This document shows positions 1 to 9,899 of a stretch of DNA of 64,000 bases, piece by piece. The position numbers and the translations under genes are program-made. Source of the stretch: Sphaerospermopsis torques-reginae ITEP-024 (GTDB lineage: Bacteria; Cyanobacteriota; Cyanobacteriia; Cyanobacteriales; Nostocaceae); assembly GCF_019598945.1 (NCBI RefSeq), contig NZ_CP080598.1, forward strand, positions 2,480,001-2,544,000, in the 5' to 3' direction. The notes beneath the pieces are model-generated. The model was not told where the DNA came from. It made no database searches and saw nothing but the letters and a program-made list of their open reading frames with translations. Position 1 is the first letter of the stretch. Every line of letters begins with the position of its first letter.

Positions 1-453
1 TCACCAGAACAAGAAAATGGCATAGGGGTAACTTATCAATCTGATTTTTTTTCTTTGGGTCGTACTTTTGTTCATTTACTAACTGGAATTTATCCTGGAA
101 ATGGAAACTTGCAACTAGATCCAAGAACTTCAAAGTTATTATGGCGAGATGAAGCTCCAGAAATTTCTGAAGAATTTAAAGATTTAATTGATGATTTAAT
201 AGAGCATCAACCACGAGACAGACCAAGAAATACGCAAGAAATTTTGCAGGAAATCAAAGAAATTGAAGCAGATAATAAGCCAACTTTATTTCCTGTACCA
301 ATTGTTTTTTTAAGTTTTGCTCTCAATCTAGTTTTCTTGACTTTACTAGCTATGGTAAATGTATTAACGCTAGGCTGGAAAGTGTTTTTCTTGGTTGTCG
401 TCTGTGTGATTGGTGGGTTTCTCTTTTTACCTTTGATTAAATATTTATTATAA
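1..453 (+). CDS. Ser/Thr protein kinase, C-terminal part (cut by window edge)
   Basis: The frame is open from base 1, so the start and the ATP-binding lobe lie outside the window. The visible part opens with SPEQ, like the A/SPEQ of kinase subdomain VIII, then SDFFSLGRT, like subdomain IX with its invariant Asp, and RPRN near window residue 75, like the Arg of subdomain XI. After the kinase fold come two hydrophobic segments (about window residues 98-120 and 126-147), so the protein is probably held in the membrane by its C-terminus. The next gene starts 8 bases after the stop and encodes an anchored binding protein, so the two are likely co-transcribed. A sensor-kinase pairing is inference. 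Confidence 0.85.
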   Translation, partial: SPEQENGIGVTYQSDFFSLGRTFVHLLTGIYPGNGNLQLDPRTSKLLWRDEAPEISEEFKDLIDDLIEHQPRDRPRNTQEILQEIKEIEADNKPTLFPVPIVFLSFALNLVFLTLLAMVNVLTLGWKVFFLVVVCVIGGFLFLPLIKYLL

Positions 454-461
454 TTAAACTT

Positions 462-1952
462 ATGAGCTTAAAAAGATTGATCAGAAAAATTAACAGAAGT
501 TTTGGTAAAAAACTAACATCTTTGGTTGTTGCTTTAGGATTATTAATTATTGTTCCTACTTCTATATACTTAATTTTTAATCCTTCTGAAATGGAGTCTC
601 ATATTACGCTGCAAGAGAATGTTATAACTAATTCTCGTGGACAGAATCTTAGTTCATGTCCTCAACTAATTATCAAAAATACTGATCTGAACAACAGAAT
701 TAGTTTAGGAAATAAAACTCTTATTGGAGAACAATTTCTCATTCCTGATCATACAGATATGAATAGAAATAAAAAAATTCAACTATCTGTGAAAAAAAAG
801 CAAGCCGGGACTCAAGCTTTTGCCCAGGGAAATTGTGAGGAAGCAAAAAAGCTATTTGCAGAAGCCAAAAATATATTTCCTAATGATCCAGAAAATATTA
901 TTTATTTGCATAATGTTCAAGTCGGATCAAATCCTCTCAAAATAGCCGTTAGTGTACCCATCGGCAACCAACCGCCTATTGCTCAAGAAATCCTCCGGGG
1001 AGTCGCTTATGCTCAATATAAAATTAACGAAACCGGGATTAATAACCGAAAATTACTGGTAGAAATTATCAATGATGACAATGATTCAGGGGTGGTGAAA
1101 AAAGTAGCTGAAGAATTAGTTAAAGATGCTACAATACTTGCTGTTATAGGACATAATACAAGTAAAGCTTCACTGGCAGCAGCACCCTTTTATAACGACC
1201 AATTAGTGATGGTTTCACCTACTAGCACAAGTGATAATCTCTCTAATTATAATAAATTCATTTTTCGGTCTGTATTTACTAATCGAGAGATGACAAAAAC
1301 TTTAGCCAAATATGCAGTTAAAACTATTAACAAAAATCCAATAGCTGTTTGTTATGCTCATGATGATCCTAGTAGTAAATCTTTTACAGTAGATTTTAGG
1401 AAATCTGTCAACAATGAAGGTGGGAAAACAATTGAAATAGACTGCAATTTATCCAGTTCTAATTTCAATGCTGTGACAGCAGTAAGTCAAGCGATTAATC
1501 TGGGTGCAAATGGGTTGTTTATCGACCCCGAAATTAATCAATTAAACACAGCAATTAATTTAGCGAATGTCAATAATGGTAGATTAGTTTTATTTGGCGA
1601 ACCAACTCTATATACTAAAGAAATATTACAAGGACAGGTTGAAGGTTTAGTGCTAGTCGCTCCCTGGCATCCTGATTTAAATCCGTCTTTTGCCCAAAAT
1701 ATGCAATCTTTTTGGGGTGGTCCGGTTAACTGGCGGACAGGGATGGCTTATGATGCAACACAAGCTATTATTGCTGGTTTGCAGCAAAAACAAACTCGTC
1801 AGGGTTTACAGCAAGTATTGGGGAGTAGGGAGTTTACTGCTCAAGGTGAAAATGGTGAAATTAAGTTTGATTACGATTCAGGCGATCGCCTGGGTACTGT
1901 AGTTCTTGTTACAGTGTCTAACAAAAACTTTAAATCTATCCCTGTCAAGTAA
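462..1952 (+). CDS. Membrane-anchored type-I periplasmic binding protein (Leu/Ile/Val-binding-like) with TPR-like segment
   Basis: The protein has 496 residues. A single hydrophobic segment (about residues 17-38, SLVVALGLLIIVPTSIYLIF) acts as an uncleaved anchor. Around residues 110-145 there is a short TPR-like helical repeat (QAFAQGNCEEAKKLFAEAK). From about residue 160 the sequence follows the branched-chain amino-acid binding fold: AVSVPIGNQPPIAQEILRG, then IINDDND, AVIGHNTSKASLAAAPFYND and MVSPTSTSDNLS. Free binding proteins of this family supply ABC importers, but no permease or ATPase is next to it. It follows a membrane kinase by 8 bases, so it may act as the ligand-sensing partner of that kinase; this is inference. 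Confidence 0.8.
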   Translation: MSLKRLIRKINRSFGKKLTSLVVALGLLIIVPTSIYLIFNPSEMESHITLQENVITNSRGQNLSSCPQLIIKNTDLNNRISLGNKTLIGEQFLIPDHTDMNRNKKIQLSVKKKQAGTQAFAQGNCEEAKKLFAEAKNIFPNDPENIIYLHNVQVGSNPLKIAVSVPIGNQPPIAQEILRGVAYAQYKINETGINNRKLLVEIINDDNDSGVVKKVAEELVKDATILAVIGHNTSKASLAAAPFYNDQLVMVSPTSTSDNLSNYNKFIFRSVFTNREMTKTLAKYAVKTINKNPIAVCYAHDDPSSKSFTVDFRKSVNNEGGKTIEIDCNLSSSNFNAVTAVSQAINLGANGLFIDPEINQLNTAINLANVNNGRLVLFGEPTLYTKEILQGQVEGLVLVAPWHPDLNPSFAQNMQSFWGGPVNWRTGMAYDATQAIIAGLQQKQTRQGLQQVLGSREFTAQGENGEIKFDYDSGDRLGTVVLVTVSNKNFKSIPVK

Positions 1953-1978
1953 AATAAAGCACTAGCAGCAACAGAAAA

Positions 1979-2962
1979 ATGAGCTTATGGACTCCTCTCC
2001 ACGCCCAAATACATCGTACTATCCGCGCTCGTCATTTATTTGAGCGTCACCAAAATCTATTAGTCGCAGTTTCCGGTGGTCAAGATTCTTTATGCTTAAT
2101 TAAATTATTATTAGATTTACAACCTAAATGGGGATGGAATCTAGCTATAGCCCATTGTGATCATCGTTGGCGTGCTGACTCTCAAGCTAATGCTGATCAT
2201 GTACAAAATTTAGCACAAACTTGGAATCTACCTTTTTATTTAGAAACAGCTATAAATCTTGTTAATAGTGAAGCTACAGCTAGAAATTGGCGTTATCAGG
2301 TTTTAACGAATATTGCCCAAACTTATAATTATCAATATATCATTACTGGACATACAGCCAGCGATCGCGCGGAAACTTTACTCTACAACCTCATGCGCGG
2401 TACTGGTGCTGACGGTTTACAAGCTTTAACTTGGCAACGTCCACTTACTGACAACATTACCTTAGTACGTCCACTTTTAGAAGTTACTCGCCACCAAACT
2501 GAGCAGTTTTGTCAGGATTTTAATTTGCCCATTTGGGAAGATTCCACAAATCAAAATTTACAATATGCCCGTAATCGCATACGTAACGAACTCTTACCAT
2601 ATCTCAAGCAAAATTTCAACCCCCAAGTAGAATCTCACCTAGCACAAACAGCAGAACTACTACAAGCGGAGGTAGAATATCTAGAACAAACAGCCCGTCA
2701 ATTGCGCTTAGAAGCCTCAGCAAAGGGTGAGAAAGGCGATTTACAACTTAATCGTCATCTTTTAAAAAAACAACCCCTAGCTTTGCAACGTCGGGTGATG
2801 CGTCAGGTCTTACAGGAAATATTACCTGATGCGCCCAACTTTGAACACATTGAAAAAATCACAGTTTTAATTACAGCACCCAACCGTTCTCAAACTGATC
2901 CTTTTCCCGGTGGAGCGATCGCTCAAGTACAAGGTGAGTGGATATGTATCATCAAGAAGTAA
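1979..2962 (+). CDS. tilS: tRNA(Ile)-lysidine synthase
   Basis: TilS joins lysine to C34 of the AUA-reading tRNA-Ile, changing both its charging and its decoding, and is normally essential. The N-terminal PP-loop ATPase motif SGGQDS is at residues 32-37. The family signatures HCDHRWR and TGHTASDRAETLLYNLMRG follow, then WEDSTN and the ARNRIRNELLP stretch. At 327 residues it is the short cyanobacterial form, lacking the long C-terminal domain of the E. coli enzyme. The ATG at 1979 lies 26 bases after the preceding stop, with no strong ribosome binding site. It converges with hmpF, with about 30 bases between the two stop codons. Confidence 0.93.
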   Translation: MSLWTPLHAQIHRTIRARHLFERHQNLLVAVSGGQDSLCLIKLLLDLQPKWGWNLAIAHCDHRWRADSQANADHVQNLAQTWNLPFYLETAINLVNSEATARNWRYQVLTNIAQTYNYQYIITGHTASDRAETLLYNLMRGTGADGLQALTWQRPLTDNITLVRPLLEVTRHQTEQFCQDFNLPIWEDSTNQNLQYARNRIRNELLPYLKQNFNPQVESHLAQTAELLQAEVEYLEQTARQLRLEASAKGEKGDLQLNRHLLKKQPLALQRRVMRQVLQEILPDAPNFEHIEKITVLITAPNRSQTDPFPGGAIAQVQGEWICIIKK

Positions 2963-2992
2963 GGATGAGTGAGATTTTCATCATCATCCTTT

Positions 2993-4753
2993 CTAAGACG
3001 CTAACAAATCCAATTGAGGAATCAAACTTGTAATAGTCTGACGCATTTGAGTAATAATCTGAAGTTGAGAATCACCACTTTCTTGAACATGATTTAAAGA
3101 TTCAGAAACAGCTTGCAACTGATACCGCAAACCATCCAAACAATCTTGAATAGGTTGTAAAGCTTCTTTATAAAGATTGACCTTACCCCAACATTCAGCA
3201 GTTGTAGTTTGCAAATTCAGTAATTGTGCTTCCAGTGATTTAATTTCTTGACGCTGAGACTCTAACTCATGGGTTTGATGTTCTATTTCCCCTTGTTTGC
3301 TTTCAATATCAGCACTCAGTTGCTGAATCTCACTTTCTAGCTTTTGCAGTGCTTGGGATTGTTGTTGTCGTTGGGTGTCAATTTGGGCAAGAATTGACTC
3401 TAAATTAATTGCATTATCACCAGTGGAATGGGGAACAGACTGTCCTTGTCGTTGCAGTAAAATAGCTTGATGTTGTTTAAAAATTTGCTCCTGTTTTCGT
3501 AAATTATGGCGTTGTGGTTTTAAACTTTTATTTAGCATCTGATAGAGGTCTTGTTCTTCAGCGAGTTCTGATGCTAAATTTCTGAGTTCATCTCCAGATG
3601 CGTGGCGGATCTTTTTCTCTATTTCTTGTATAGCTTGTTCCTTGTAATTTAATTCTTGTTCCTGGTCTTGAACGAAACTAGAATCTATTGCTAGTTTGTT
3701 TTGTAAATCGTGTACAATTTTTTGCAGTTCTTCCAGAGGGAGATGCCGCAAAGCTTCTACATCAACTTGACTTTCCAAAACCATATTCCCAGTCATTGTT
3801 AAAAAAGCCTGGGTTTGTTGGTATAAATATTCTTGATTTGACAATTGTTCTTTGAGTATGGCCAGAAAATCTTGTTTACTGTTCAGTTGTGTTTTAGTCA
3901 GTTGTAACTGAGTTATTTGTTCCTGCAAATAATTTTGACTTTGTTGGAGTTCAGATTGGCGATCGCTCAAAGTTTGGCAGAGTTGTTCAACTTCCCCTTG
4001 TTGTTGTTGAGCCAAATGGCGTTGCGACTCTAGTTGTTGCCAATGTGGGTTGAGAGTTGCTTGTTGCTTTTCTACAAGTTCCAAAGCCAAATTCAGATTT
4101 TCCCGCAATATTCCCGTAGAACCAACACCATGAGATAAGCGATTGAATAAATCAGCAATTTGTCGGCTTTGATCCTCATTGAAAACAGTCCCCTGGTGAG
4201 AATCTGTTTTAATTTCATCAAGACGACGTTGTTCTCCCCGTAAATGCTCCCAAGCACCTTCGAGTTCCTGACGATTGCGTTCAACTTCTGCCCGCAACCT
4301 GTCAATTTGCTCGCGGGATTTTTCAACTTCCTGCTTGTTTTTTTCTAAGCGTTGTACCTCTTGTTCTAGATTTTGCAGTTGTTCCCACCGCGCTTCCATG
4401 TCCATTTCTCGGCGATTTAGCTCTTGGACTTGAAACATGAGTGACTGCTTCCACTGGTCAATTTCATCTTCCTTCAGCTTAAATTTTTCCACTTGACGGG
4501 AAAAACTTTGCAAAATGTTTACTAGCGGACGACTGGCTTGCTGAATCCGCTGTACTTGACGATTCGGACTCAGTTCGACCAATACAAGTGCGCCATCATT
4601 CAATTTGCTGGCTTCCTCAGCCACAATTGTTTCCTCTGAGAGATTACTCCAATTCTGGTCACTACGTTGACAAGCTAGTAGTTTGAGTTCAGTTTTAGCA
4701 CCGCCACTCAGTAAACTAGCTCTTTGTTTTTGTACTTCTGCTAAATACAGCAC
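2993..4753 (-). CDS. hmpF: HmpF-type coiled-coil motility protein
   Basis: This 586-residue protein is almost entirely charged heptad sequence from about residue 85 to 570, very rich in Gln, Glu and Leu, indicating long coiled coils. The first 80 residues are a small non-coiled domain (MLYLAEVQKQ...). There is no signal peptide or membrane segment. In Nostoc punctiforme, HmpF is a coiled-coil protein next to the hmp chemotaxis-like genes, is conserved in filamentous cyanobacteria, and is needed for type IV pilus activity and directional motility. The assignment rests on this neighbourhood (hmpB-E follow on the other strand) and the coiled-coil build. Here it looks intact, although the adjacent regulator is broken. 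Confidence 0.72.
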   Translation of the reverse strand: MLYLAEVQKQRASLLSGGAKTELKLLACQRSDQNWSNLSEETIVAEEASKLNDGALVLVELSPNRQVQRIQQASRPLVNILQSFSRQVEKFKLKEDEIDQWKQSLMFQVQELNRREMDMEARWEQLQNLEQEVQRLEKNKQEVEKSREQIDRLRAEVERNRQELEGAWEHLRGEQRRLDEIKTDSHQGTVFNEDQSRQIADLFNRLSHGVGSTGILRENLNLALELVEKQQATLNPHWQQLESQRHLAQQQQGEVEQLCQTLSDRQSELQQSQNYLQEQITQLQLTKTQLNSKQDFLAILKEQLSNQEYLYQQTQAFLTMTGNMVLESQVDVEALRHLPLEELQKIVHDLQNKLAIDSSFVQDQEQELNYKEQAIQEIEKKIRHASGDELRNLASELAEEQDLYQMLNKSLKPQRHNLRKQEQIFKQHQAILLQRQGQSVPHSTGDNAINLESILAQIDTQRQQQSQALQKLESEIQQLSADIESKQGEIEHQTHELESQRQEIKSLEAQLLNLQTTTAECWGKVNLYKEALQPIQDCLDGLRYQLQAVSESLNHVQESGDSQLQIITQMRQTITSLIPQLDLLAS

Positions 4754-4873
4754 ACCTCTAGTCCTTTTGATGTACTTTACGTCTGTGTTTTGGTATATAC
4801 CTGAGATTATTCTGTTAGTTTGTCTTGTTTAACCTCAGTTTAGCAGCACAAGACAGATAAAACTATTTATGGC

Positions 4874-5008
4874 ATGCAAGAATGGAAACAGTTATATCCA
4901 CATAATATTCAATCGCCGGAACAGTTACCAATGCTGGCTGATCTAGCTAAATTGACAGAATCACTACTACAACACGGCGTAAATAAACCAACCATTCTAA
5001 ATCGCTAA
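4874..5008 (+). pseudogene. 44-residue ORF, possible N-terminal remnant of the hmpA-position gene
   Basis: The ATG at 4874 opens 44 codons (MQEWKQLYPHNIQSPEQLPM...) ending at TAA 5006-5008. The sequence looks protein-like (LPMLADLAKLTESLLQHGV) but is too short to place in a family. It sits between hmpF and the damaged PatA-type regulator, on the regulator's strand, and ends 20 bases before an STRR array. It may be the original start of that gene, cut off by a deletion at the repeat, or a separate small gene. Confidence 0.35.
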
Positions 5009-5027
5009 AAAGCTTACTCCATATTAT

Positions 5028-5057
5028 TTTTGACTTTTGACTTTTGACTTTTGACTT
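5028..5057. repeat. STRR array, unit TGACTTT
   Basis: Four near-perfect heptamers (TGACTTT) are followed directly by the palindrome CCGCGAAGCGG at 5058-5068. The array runs into the reading frame of the broken response regulator, which is where that gene lost its N-terminus. Confidence 0.85.
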
Positions 5058-5671
5058 CCGCGAAGCGGTACTACCAGTATCTACAGTGAATAAGTTACAA
5101 CATTGGGCAGATGGTAAAACATCTATACGCCAATTGGCTCGTTATCTGAATCGTGATATTTTAACTCTTGCCAAGGCAATATATCCCTACGTACAACAGG
5201 GGAGGCTACAATTAGTATATTCAGTTTCTTCAGTGCCGGGTGATCAAATACCAAATTGGGAGAAAATAGACAACCATAAAGGAAAAGGACGGATAGTATG
5301 TATTGCAGATGCGATCGCCATTTGTGAAACTGTAGAGTCAATCTTAAAACCACAAGGATATGAAGCAATTTCCATCACTAAACCTTTAGAAGCCCTCAGC
5401 CTGGTTTTTCAACTCAAACCCAATTTAATTTTATGCGACATAGATAGCTATGCCGGAACTGGATGGATACGAAATTTGCGCCATGCTCAGACATTCCACA
5501 GCATTTCGATTTGTACCAATTATCATGCTCACTGGCAAAGAAGGATTTATTGATCGTGTCAGAGCGAGAATGGTTGGAGCTACAGATTATTTGACAAAAC
5601 CATTTGCAGATACGGAATTACTTATGCTTGTAGAAAAATATATCAACTTAGATCCCAGTGTGGGAATATAA
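5044..5671 (+). pseudogene. hmpA: Broken PatA-type response regulator (hmpA position)
   Basis: Two overlapping frames make one damaged protein. Frame 1 (to 5553) carries the end of a PATAN-type N-terminal domain (WADGKTSIRQLARYLNRD, IYPYVQQGRLQLV) and the first half of a receiver domain up to LILCDI. The other frame continues it exactly from 5450 with MPELDGYEICAMLRHS, the IIMLTG strand and YLTKPFAD, which supplies the conserved Lys, to the stop at 5669-5671. The switch lies at a perfect tandem duplication of ATAG (5440-5447). Removing four bases restores D-I-A-M-P-E-L-D-G, the usual phospho-acceptor motif. The N-terminus is also missing: the frame runs into an STRR with no start codon or ribosome binding site. 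Such regulators are near 380-400 residues; barely half is left. Sequencing error could explain the 4-bp lesion but not the lost N-terminus. Confidence 0.8.
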
Positions 5672-5861
5672 ACCTAAGACAAGACTTGTGGATTGGCTCA
5701 AAGATAGGGTAAAAAATGTGATCACAGAATCAGCTAACTCCAGTAAAATGACTTTGTAAATTAGTTAAATATTAGACTTAATTTATACAATTATTAGCTG
5801 GTAAGAGAATTGGAGAACATTCCAGAACCGAAAGTCTGACATAGGAGGTAGATAGGTATTT

Positions 5862-6227
5862 ATGAGTACAGTTCTGATTGTCGAAGACAGCATCGCCCAA
5901 AGGGAGATGATCACAGATATCCTCAAAGCTAGTGGCTTAACTGTCACCCATGCGGGAGACGGAGTAGAAGCTTTAGAAGCCATTCAAAGCACACCTCCCG
6001 ATTTAGTAGTTTTGGATATTGTCATGCCCGGCATGAACGGTTACGAACTTTGTCGGCGGTTAAAATCCGATCCCAAAACCCAAAATGTCCCCGTAGTCAT
6101 GTGTTCTTCCAAAGGAGAAGAATTTGATCGCTACTGGGGAATGAGACAAGGAGCAGACGCTTATATAGCCAAACCGTTTCAACCAACCGAGTTGGTAGGA
6201 ACAGTCAAACAATTGCTGCGAGGATAA
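5862..6227 (+). CDS. hmpB: CheY-like single-domain response regulator
   Basis: The protein is 121 residues, one receiver domain and nothing else. Its acidic pair is E8-D9, the phospho-acceptor is D52 (VVLDIVMPGMNG), the Thr/Ser position is in VVMCSSKG, and the invariant Lys is K104 (AYIAKPF). It belongs to the PilH/PixH/HmpB type that works with a CheA-like kinase controlling type IV pili. A strong AGGAGG lies about 12 bases ahead of the ATG (TAGGAGGTAGATAGG). It is the first intact gene of the run hmpB-C-D-E; hmpC starts 13 bases downstream. Confidence 0.88.
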   Translation: MSTVLIVEDSIAQREMITDILKASGLTVTHAGDGVEALEAIQSTPPDLVVLDIVMPGMNGYELCRRLKSDPKTQNVPVVMCSSKGEEFDRYWGMRQGADAYIAKPFQPTELVGTVKQLLRG

Positions 6228-6240
6228 GGATGATAACAAC

Positions 6241-6801
6241 ATGGTCAGCAAACCAGACTTTTTAAGTGGCAGCGGTCAAGACCAATTTAGCCCAGAATTA
6301 CAACTAGAAAGTCCTGATAGCCTTGGCGTGGCACAAGCCATAGACCCAAAAGGCGAGTTACATTTAAGATTTTATATTCCTTCACAACAGGAGTTTGCAT
6401 TACCGGCAACTGGGATCAGGGAAGTCATCGAACTCAGTCCTGATCGGATCACCCCGATTCCTAATGCTTCTCCACTGCTTTTGGGTACTCTAAATTTACG
6501 AGGTCGATTAATTTGGGTAGCAGATTTAGGTCAATTTCTGGGAGATGCAACTCCATTAAACACGGATAGGTCTGAGATATCAGTAATTGCTATTGAAGAT
6601 CAAGACACAATAGTAGGCTTAGGAGTGGAACAAATATGTGGTATGGGTTGGCTTGATGTACAGTATCTCATGCCAGCCAATAATGTACCAGATACGATGG
6701 CTCCTTTTCTCCGGGGAGAATGGATAGATACTGAAAACAATAAGTATCTAAGGTTAATTGATCAAACAGCAATTTTGCGGAGTGCTAGGTGGGCAGGTTG
6801 A
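6241..6801 (+). CDS. hmpC: CheW-like coupling protein
   Basis: The protein has 186 residues. The CheW fold runs from about residue 38 ([22 protein letters not shown]) through [19 protein letters not shown], the typical NLRG signature, and ending with GEWID...[11 protein letters not shown]. It links the chemoreceptor HmpD to the kinase HmpE. The first 35 residues are a non-conserved, polar extension. It stands between hmpB (13 bases upstream) and hmpD, whose likely ATG is 16 bases after its stop. Confidence 0.87.
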   Translation: MVSKPDFLSGSGQDQFSPELQLESPDSLGVAQAIDPKGELHLRFYIPSQQEFALPATGIREVIELSPDRITPIPNASPLLLGTLNLRGRLIWVADLGQFLGDATPLNTDRSEISVIAIEDQDTIVGLGVEQICGMGWLDVQYLMPANNVPDTMAPFLRGEWIDTENNKYLRLIDQTAILRSARWAG

Positions 6802-6817
6802 AGTCGGGAGGGAGGAT

Positions 6818-9800
6818 ATGGCAGCAAATATAGATGATCGTAATTCAAAATATCAGCAGGCACTAACAGCCTATACAGAAGGAAATTATGAATTAGCCGC
6901 TACTTTAATAGACCAAGCGGTGCATAGTTCACCAGATGAACCCAATTCTCATCTGTTGCGGGGTCACATTTACTATGTTTTGCAGCAGTTCGACATTGCC
7001 CAAGCAGAATATGAGCAGGTGTTCCATTTGACAGATGATCAAGAAATTTTAGGTTCTGCAACTAACTACCTAGAAAGTATTAAACAATACTTTGAAGCCT
7101 TTGGTGAAGATGAATCCACCGTCGAGTCTAATCAACAGAGAAATTCTGTAGATTCTAATGGTCTGGTAATGGATGAAGCAGATTTACTAGATTTAGGAGT
7201 TATGAGAGACTTGGATAACGCCAACTTTGATTTGAAATCGTTTGGTGACTATGAAGCATCTCAAGACTATCTTGAAGATATATCTTTGAGTAATCCTTTT
7301 ACAAGTGATTTAGATAGTATTAATTTTGACGAGCTACCGGATAACTCAATAAATTTCAGTAATGATCCTTTTGCATTGGATCAACCATTTTCAGAGTTAG
7401 AAGCAACCAGCAATGATGCGGAAGTATTAGAAAATTGGGAGTTGCCACTAACTTTAGATCAACCATTTTCAGAGTTAGGAGCAACCAGCAATGATGCTGA
7501 AGCATCAAAAGATTTAGAGTTACCTCCTTTTTGGCAAGAAGGTATTTCATCTGAAGACAATATTGGAGCATCAGCAGAAAATAATTATTTAACTGACTGG
7601 GATGCTAATTTGGAACAGGAAACTTCACTAACCATTGAAGATCAGATTAATTCACCATTTTTGGGAGAAATTAATTTATCAACTGACAATAATTGGGAAA
7701 ATGCGCCATTAATGAGGGAACAAGATTCACCAGACTTTGAAGATATGAAAATGGAGAATTTGAAAGTTGCCAACAATAGTCAGGAAGATATTAATAATGT
7801 AGTCATTGCCGAACATGAAATCAATAATTATTTAACTAAAAATGATTTGCAAGACAGTAGTGCAAATACATTTTGGAAACGCCCAGATCATTTGATAGAA
7901 AAAAAATCAGAAGAATTTGAACCTGAACCTGACACAAATACCCAAATTTCATCATCTTTGAACAACAATTTTGCCGATGATGAGCAAGGTGTAAATTTGG
8001 ATAGAAAATATCATGCAGATGAACTTGATGATGATCAGTTCGATTTAGAGGCATTTGAGTCTGCCTTTGGTTCAGAAAGCTTTACTACTGATGAAGACTA
8101 TAATCCGGTTGTGCGGGGAGGAAATTCCCCAAACAATATTGAATTTTTAGGGGATTTTGACGAATTTGATGATTTAGGCAGTATTCCCAGCTTTGACCTC
8201 ACAGAAGAACCTGAGTACCGAGAAATGAGTGCGTCTTCAGAAATAAGAGAGAGGTCTAGTAATACTAACAGTAGCTTTTATAAAGAGTTCTCCATTAATT
8301 CAGTTGATGATGATGTTGTTGACCGAGATGAAGAACTATTCACAATTACAGGAGTGCAAGAAGCAGTTCCTGTCTTTATCCAAGCAGAAGTTTCTAAACT
8401 AGAACCCAATGTCAGTGTTGAACAGGGTCTATTCGGATTTTTTGAAAATGCCTCTTTAGATAAAAAGCAATGGTATATCGCTGGTACAGTGGGTTTGACA
8501 TCCGCAGTAGTAGCAGCTTTGGTCAGTTTTGGAGCTACCACATTTTCTCCACCGGACCAACGGGAGTCAGTGCGAAATACAGGCTGGGCAATGCCTTTAG
8601 CCGCAGGACTGGCAGGGGGCATGACCGCAGGTTTCATGGGAAATCTTACACTCAAGCAAATTCGACGCACAACCAAAGATTTGCAAGCTCAGTTTGATGC
8701 TGTACGAGAAGGGAATCTCAATGTTCAGGCTACCGTCTACTCAGAAGATGAACTAGGGTATCTAGCTACCAGCTTTAATGATATGGCACGGGTAATTTTC
8801 ATGACCACCAAAGAAGCCCAACGGAAAGCGGTAGAACAAGAAGAAGCCAAAGAAAACCTGCAACGTCAAGTGATTCGCCTCTTAGACGATGTGGAAGGAG
8901 CAGCAAGAGGAGATTTGACAGTTCAAGCCGAGGTGACAGCAGATGTCTTGGGAGCAGTAGCTGATGCCTTTAACCTGACAATTCAAAACCTGCGGGATAT
9001 TGTGCAACAAGTGAAATTGGCTGCGAGGGAAGTAACCAAAGGCTCAACCAACTCAGAAACCTTTGCTAGAGCTTTATCAGGGGATGCTTTGCGGCAAGCA
9101 GAAGAGTTGGCTGTCACCCTTAATTCCGTACAGGTCATGACCGAATCTATTAAACGGGTAGCAGAGTCCGCCAAAACAGCAGAAGTTGTAGCCCGTGATG
9201 CCAGTGTGATCGCCTTGAAGGGGGGAGAGGCGGTAGAAAATACCGTAGCGGGGATTTTGGAAATTCGGGAAACAGTGGCAGAAACTACGCGAAAAGTGAA
9301 ACGATTAGCGGAATCTTCACAAGAAATTAACTCTATCGTTGCCTTGGTTTCCCAGATTGCTTCTAGAACCAATTTATTAGCACTTAACGCCAGTATTGAG
9401 GCTGCCAGAGCCGGAGAAGCAGGACGGGGGTTTGCGATTGTTGCCGATGAAGTGCGGCAGTTAGCAGACAAATCCGCCAAGTCGTTGAAAGAAATTGAAC
9501 AAATCGTCATGCAAATCCAGAGCGATACAGGCTCTGTAATGACAGCGATGGAAGAAGGGACACAACAGGTAATTAAAGGGACAAAACTGGCAGAAGAAGC
9601 CAAGCGATCGCTAGAAGACATTATCGAAGTAGCTGGTCATATCGACAGTCTGGTGCGCTCAATTACAGCTGATACCGTAGAACAGACGGAAACTTCTCTG
9701 GCTGTGGCTCAGGTGATGCAATCAGTGGAACTCACAGCCCAGGAAACTTCCCAAGAAGCACAACGAGTTTCAGGAGCATTACAACACTTGGTGGGAGTAT

Positions 9801-9859
9801 CCCGCGACTTGATCGCTTCTGTGGAACGCTTCCGAGTGGAAACTATTGAATCTAGGTAA
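6818..9859 (+). CDS. hmpD: Methyl-accepting chemotaxis protein with N-terminal TPRs
   Basis: I chose the ATG at 6818 because GGGAGGGAGG stands just ahead of it; an upstream in-frame start at 6758 would overlap hmpC. This gives 1013 residues. Residues 1-90 hold TPR-like helices ([20 protein letters not shown]). About 450 acidic, low-complexity residues follow, with an imperfect direct repeat (LDQPFSEL...ATSNDAE). Two hydrophobic segments lie near residues 555-610 ([20 protein letters not shown] and [14 protein letters not shown]), then HAMP segments, and the signalling hairpin with [17 protein letters not shown] near 870-890. There is no classical periplasmic sensor domain: almost all of the protein before the first membrane segment is soluble. 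This matches the PilJ/HmpD receptors of cyanobacterial pilus systems. Confidence 0.87.
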   Translation: MAANIDDRNSKYQQALTAYTEGNYELAATLIDQAVHSSPDEPNSHLLRGHIYYVLQQFDIAQAEYEQVFHLTDDQEILGSATNYLESIKQYFEAFGEDESTVESNQQRNSVDSNGLVMDEADLLDLGVMRDLDNANFDLKSFGDYEASQDYLEDISLSNPFTSDLDSINFDELPDNSINFSNDPFALDQPFSELEATSNDAEVLENWELPLTLDQPFSELGATSNDAEASKDLELPPFWQEGISSEDNIGASAENNYLTDWDANLEQETSLTIEDQINSPFLGEINLSTDNNWENAPLMREQDSPDFEDMKMENLKVANNSQEDINNVVIAEHEINNYLTKNDLQDSSANTFWKRPDHLIEKKSEEFEPEPDTNTQISSSLNNNFADDEQGVNLDRKYHADELDDDQFDLEAFESAFGSESFTTDEDYNPVVRGGNSPNNIEFLGDFDEFDDLGSIPSFDLTEEPEYREMSASSEIRERSSNTNSSFYKEFSINSVDDDVVDRDEELFTITGVQEAVPVFIQAEVSKLEPNVSVEQGLFGFFENASLDKKQWYIAGTVGLTSAVVAALVSFGATTFSPPDQRESVRNTGWAMPLAAGLAGGMTAGFMGNLTLKQIRRTTKDLQAQFDAVREGNLNVQATVYSEDELGYLATSFNDMARVIFMTTKEAQRKAVEQEEAKENLQRQVIRLLDDVEGAARGDLTVQAEVTADVLGAVADAFNLTIQNLRDIVQQVKLAAREVTKGSTNSETFARALSGDALRQAEELAVTLNSVQVMTESIKRVAESAKTAEVVARDASVIALKGGEAVENTVAGILEIRETVAETTRKVKRLAESSQEINSIVALVSQIASRTNLLALNASIEAARAGEAGRGFAIVADEVRQLADKSAKSLKEIEQIVMQIQSDTGSVMTAMEEGTQQVIKGTKLAEEAKRSLEDIIEVAGHIDSLVRSITADTVEQTETSLAVAQVMQSVELTAQETSQEAQRVSGALQHLVGVSRDLIASVERFRVETIESR

Positions 9860-9899
9860 AGGAAGAGTTTAATTTTGGATTTGAGATTTTTTCATCCAA

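Noticed and set aside
5440-5450. Programmed frameshift in the hmpA-position gene
   Set aside because: There is no slippery heptamer; the site is an exact ATAG duplication, and the gene has also lost its N-terminus.
6758-6817. N-terminal extension of hmpD overlapping hmpC
   Set aside because: GGGAGGGAGG just ahead of the ATG at 6818 gives a far better start.
8983-9621. 212-residue minus-strand open frame
   Set aside because: It lies entirely within the conserved signalling part of hmpD, is Ser/Thr/Ala-rich in the way antisense shadows are, and has no ribosome binding site.
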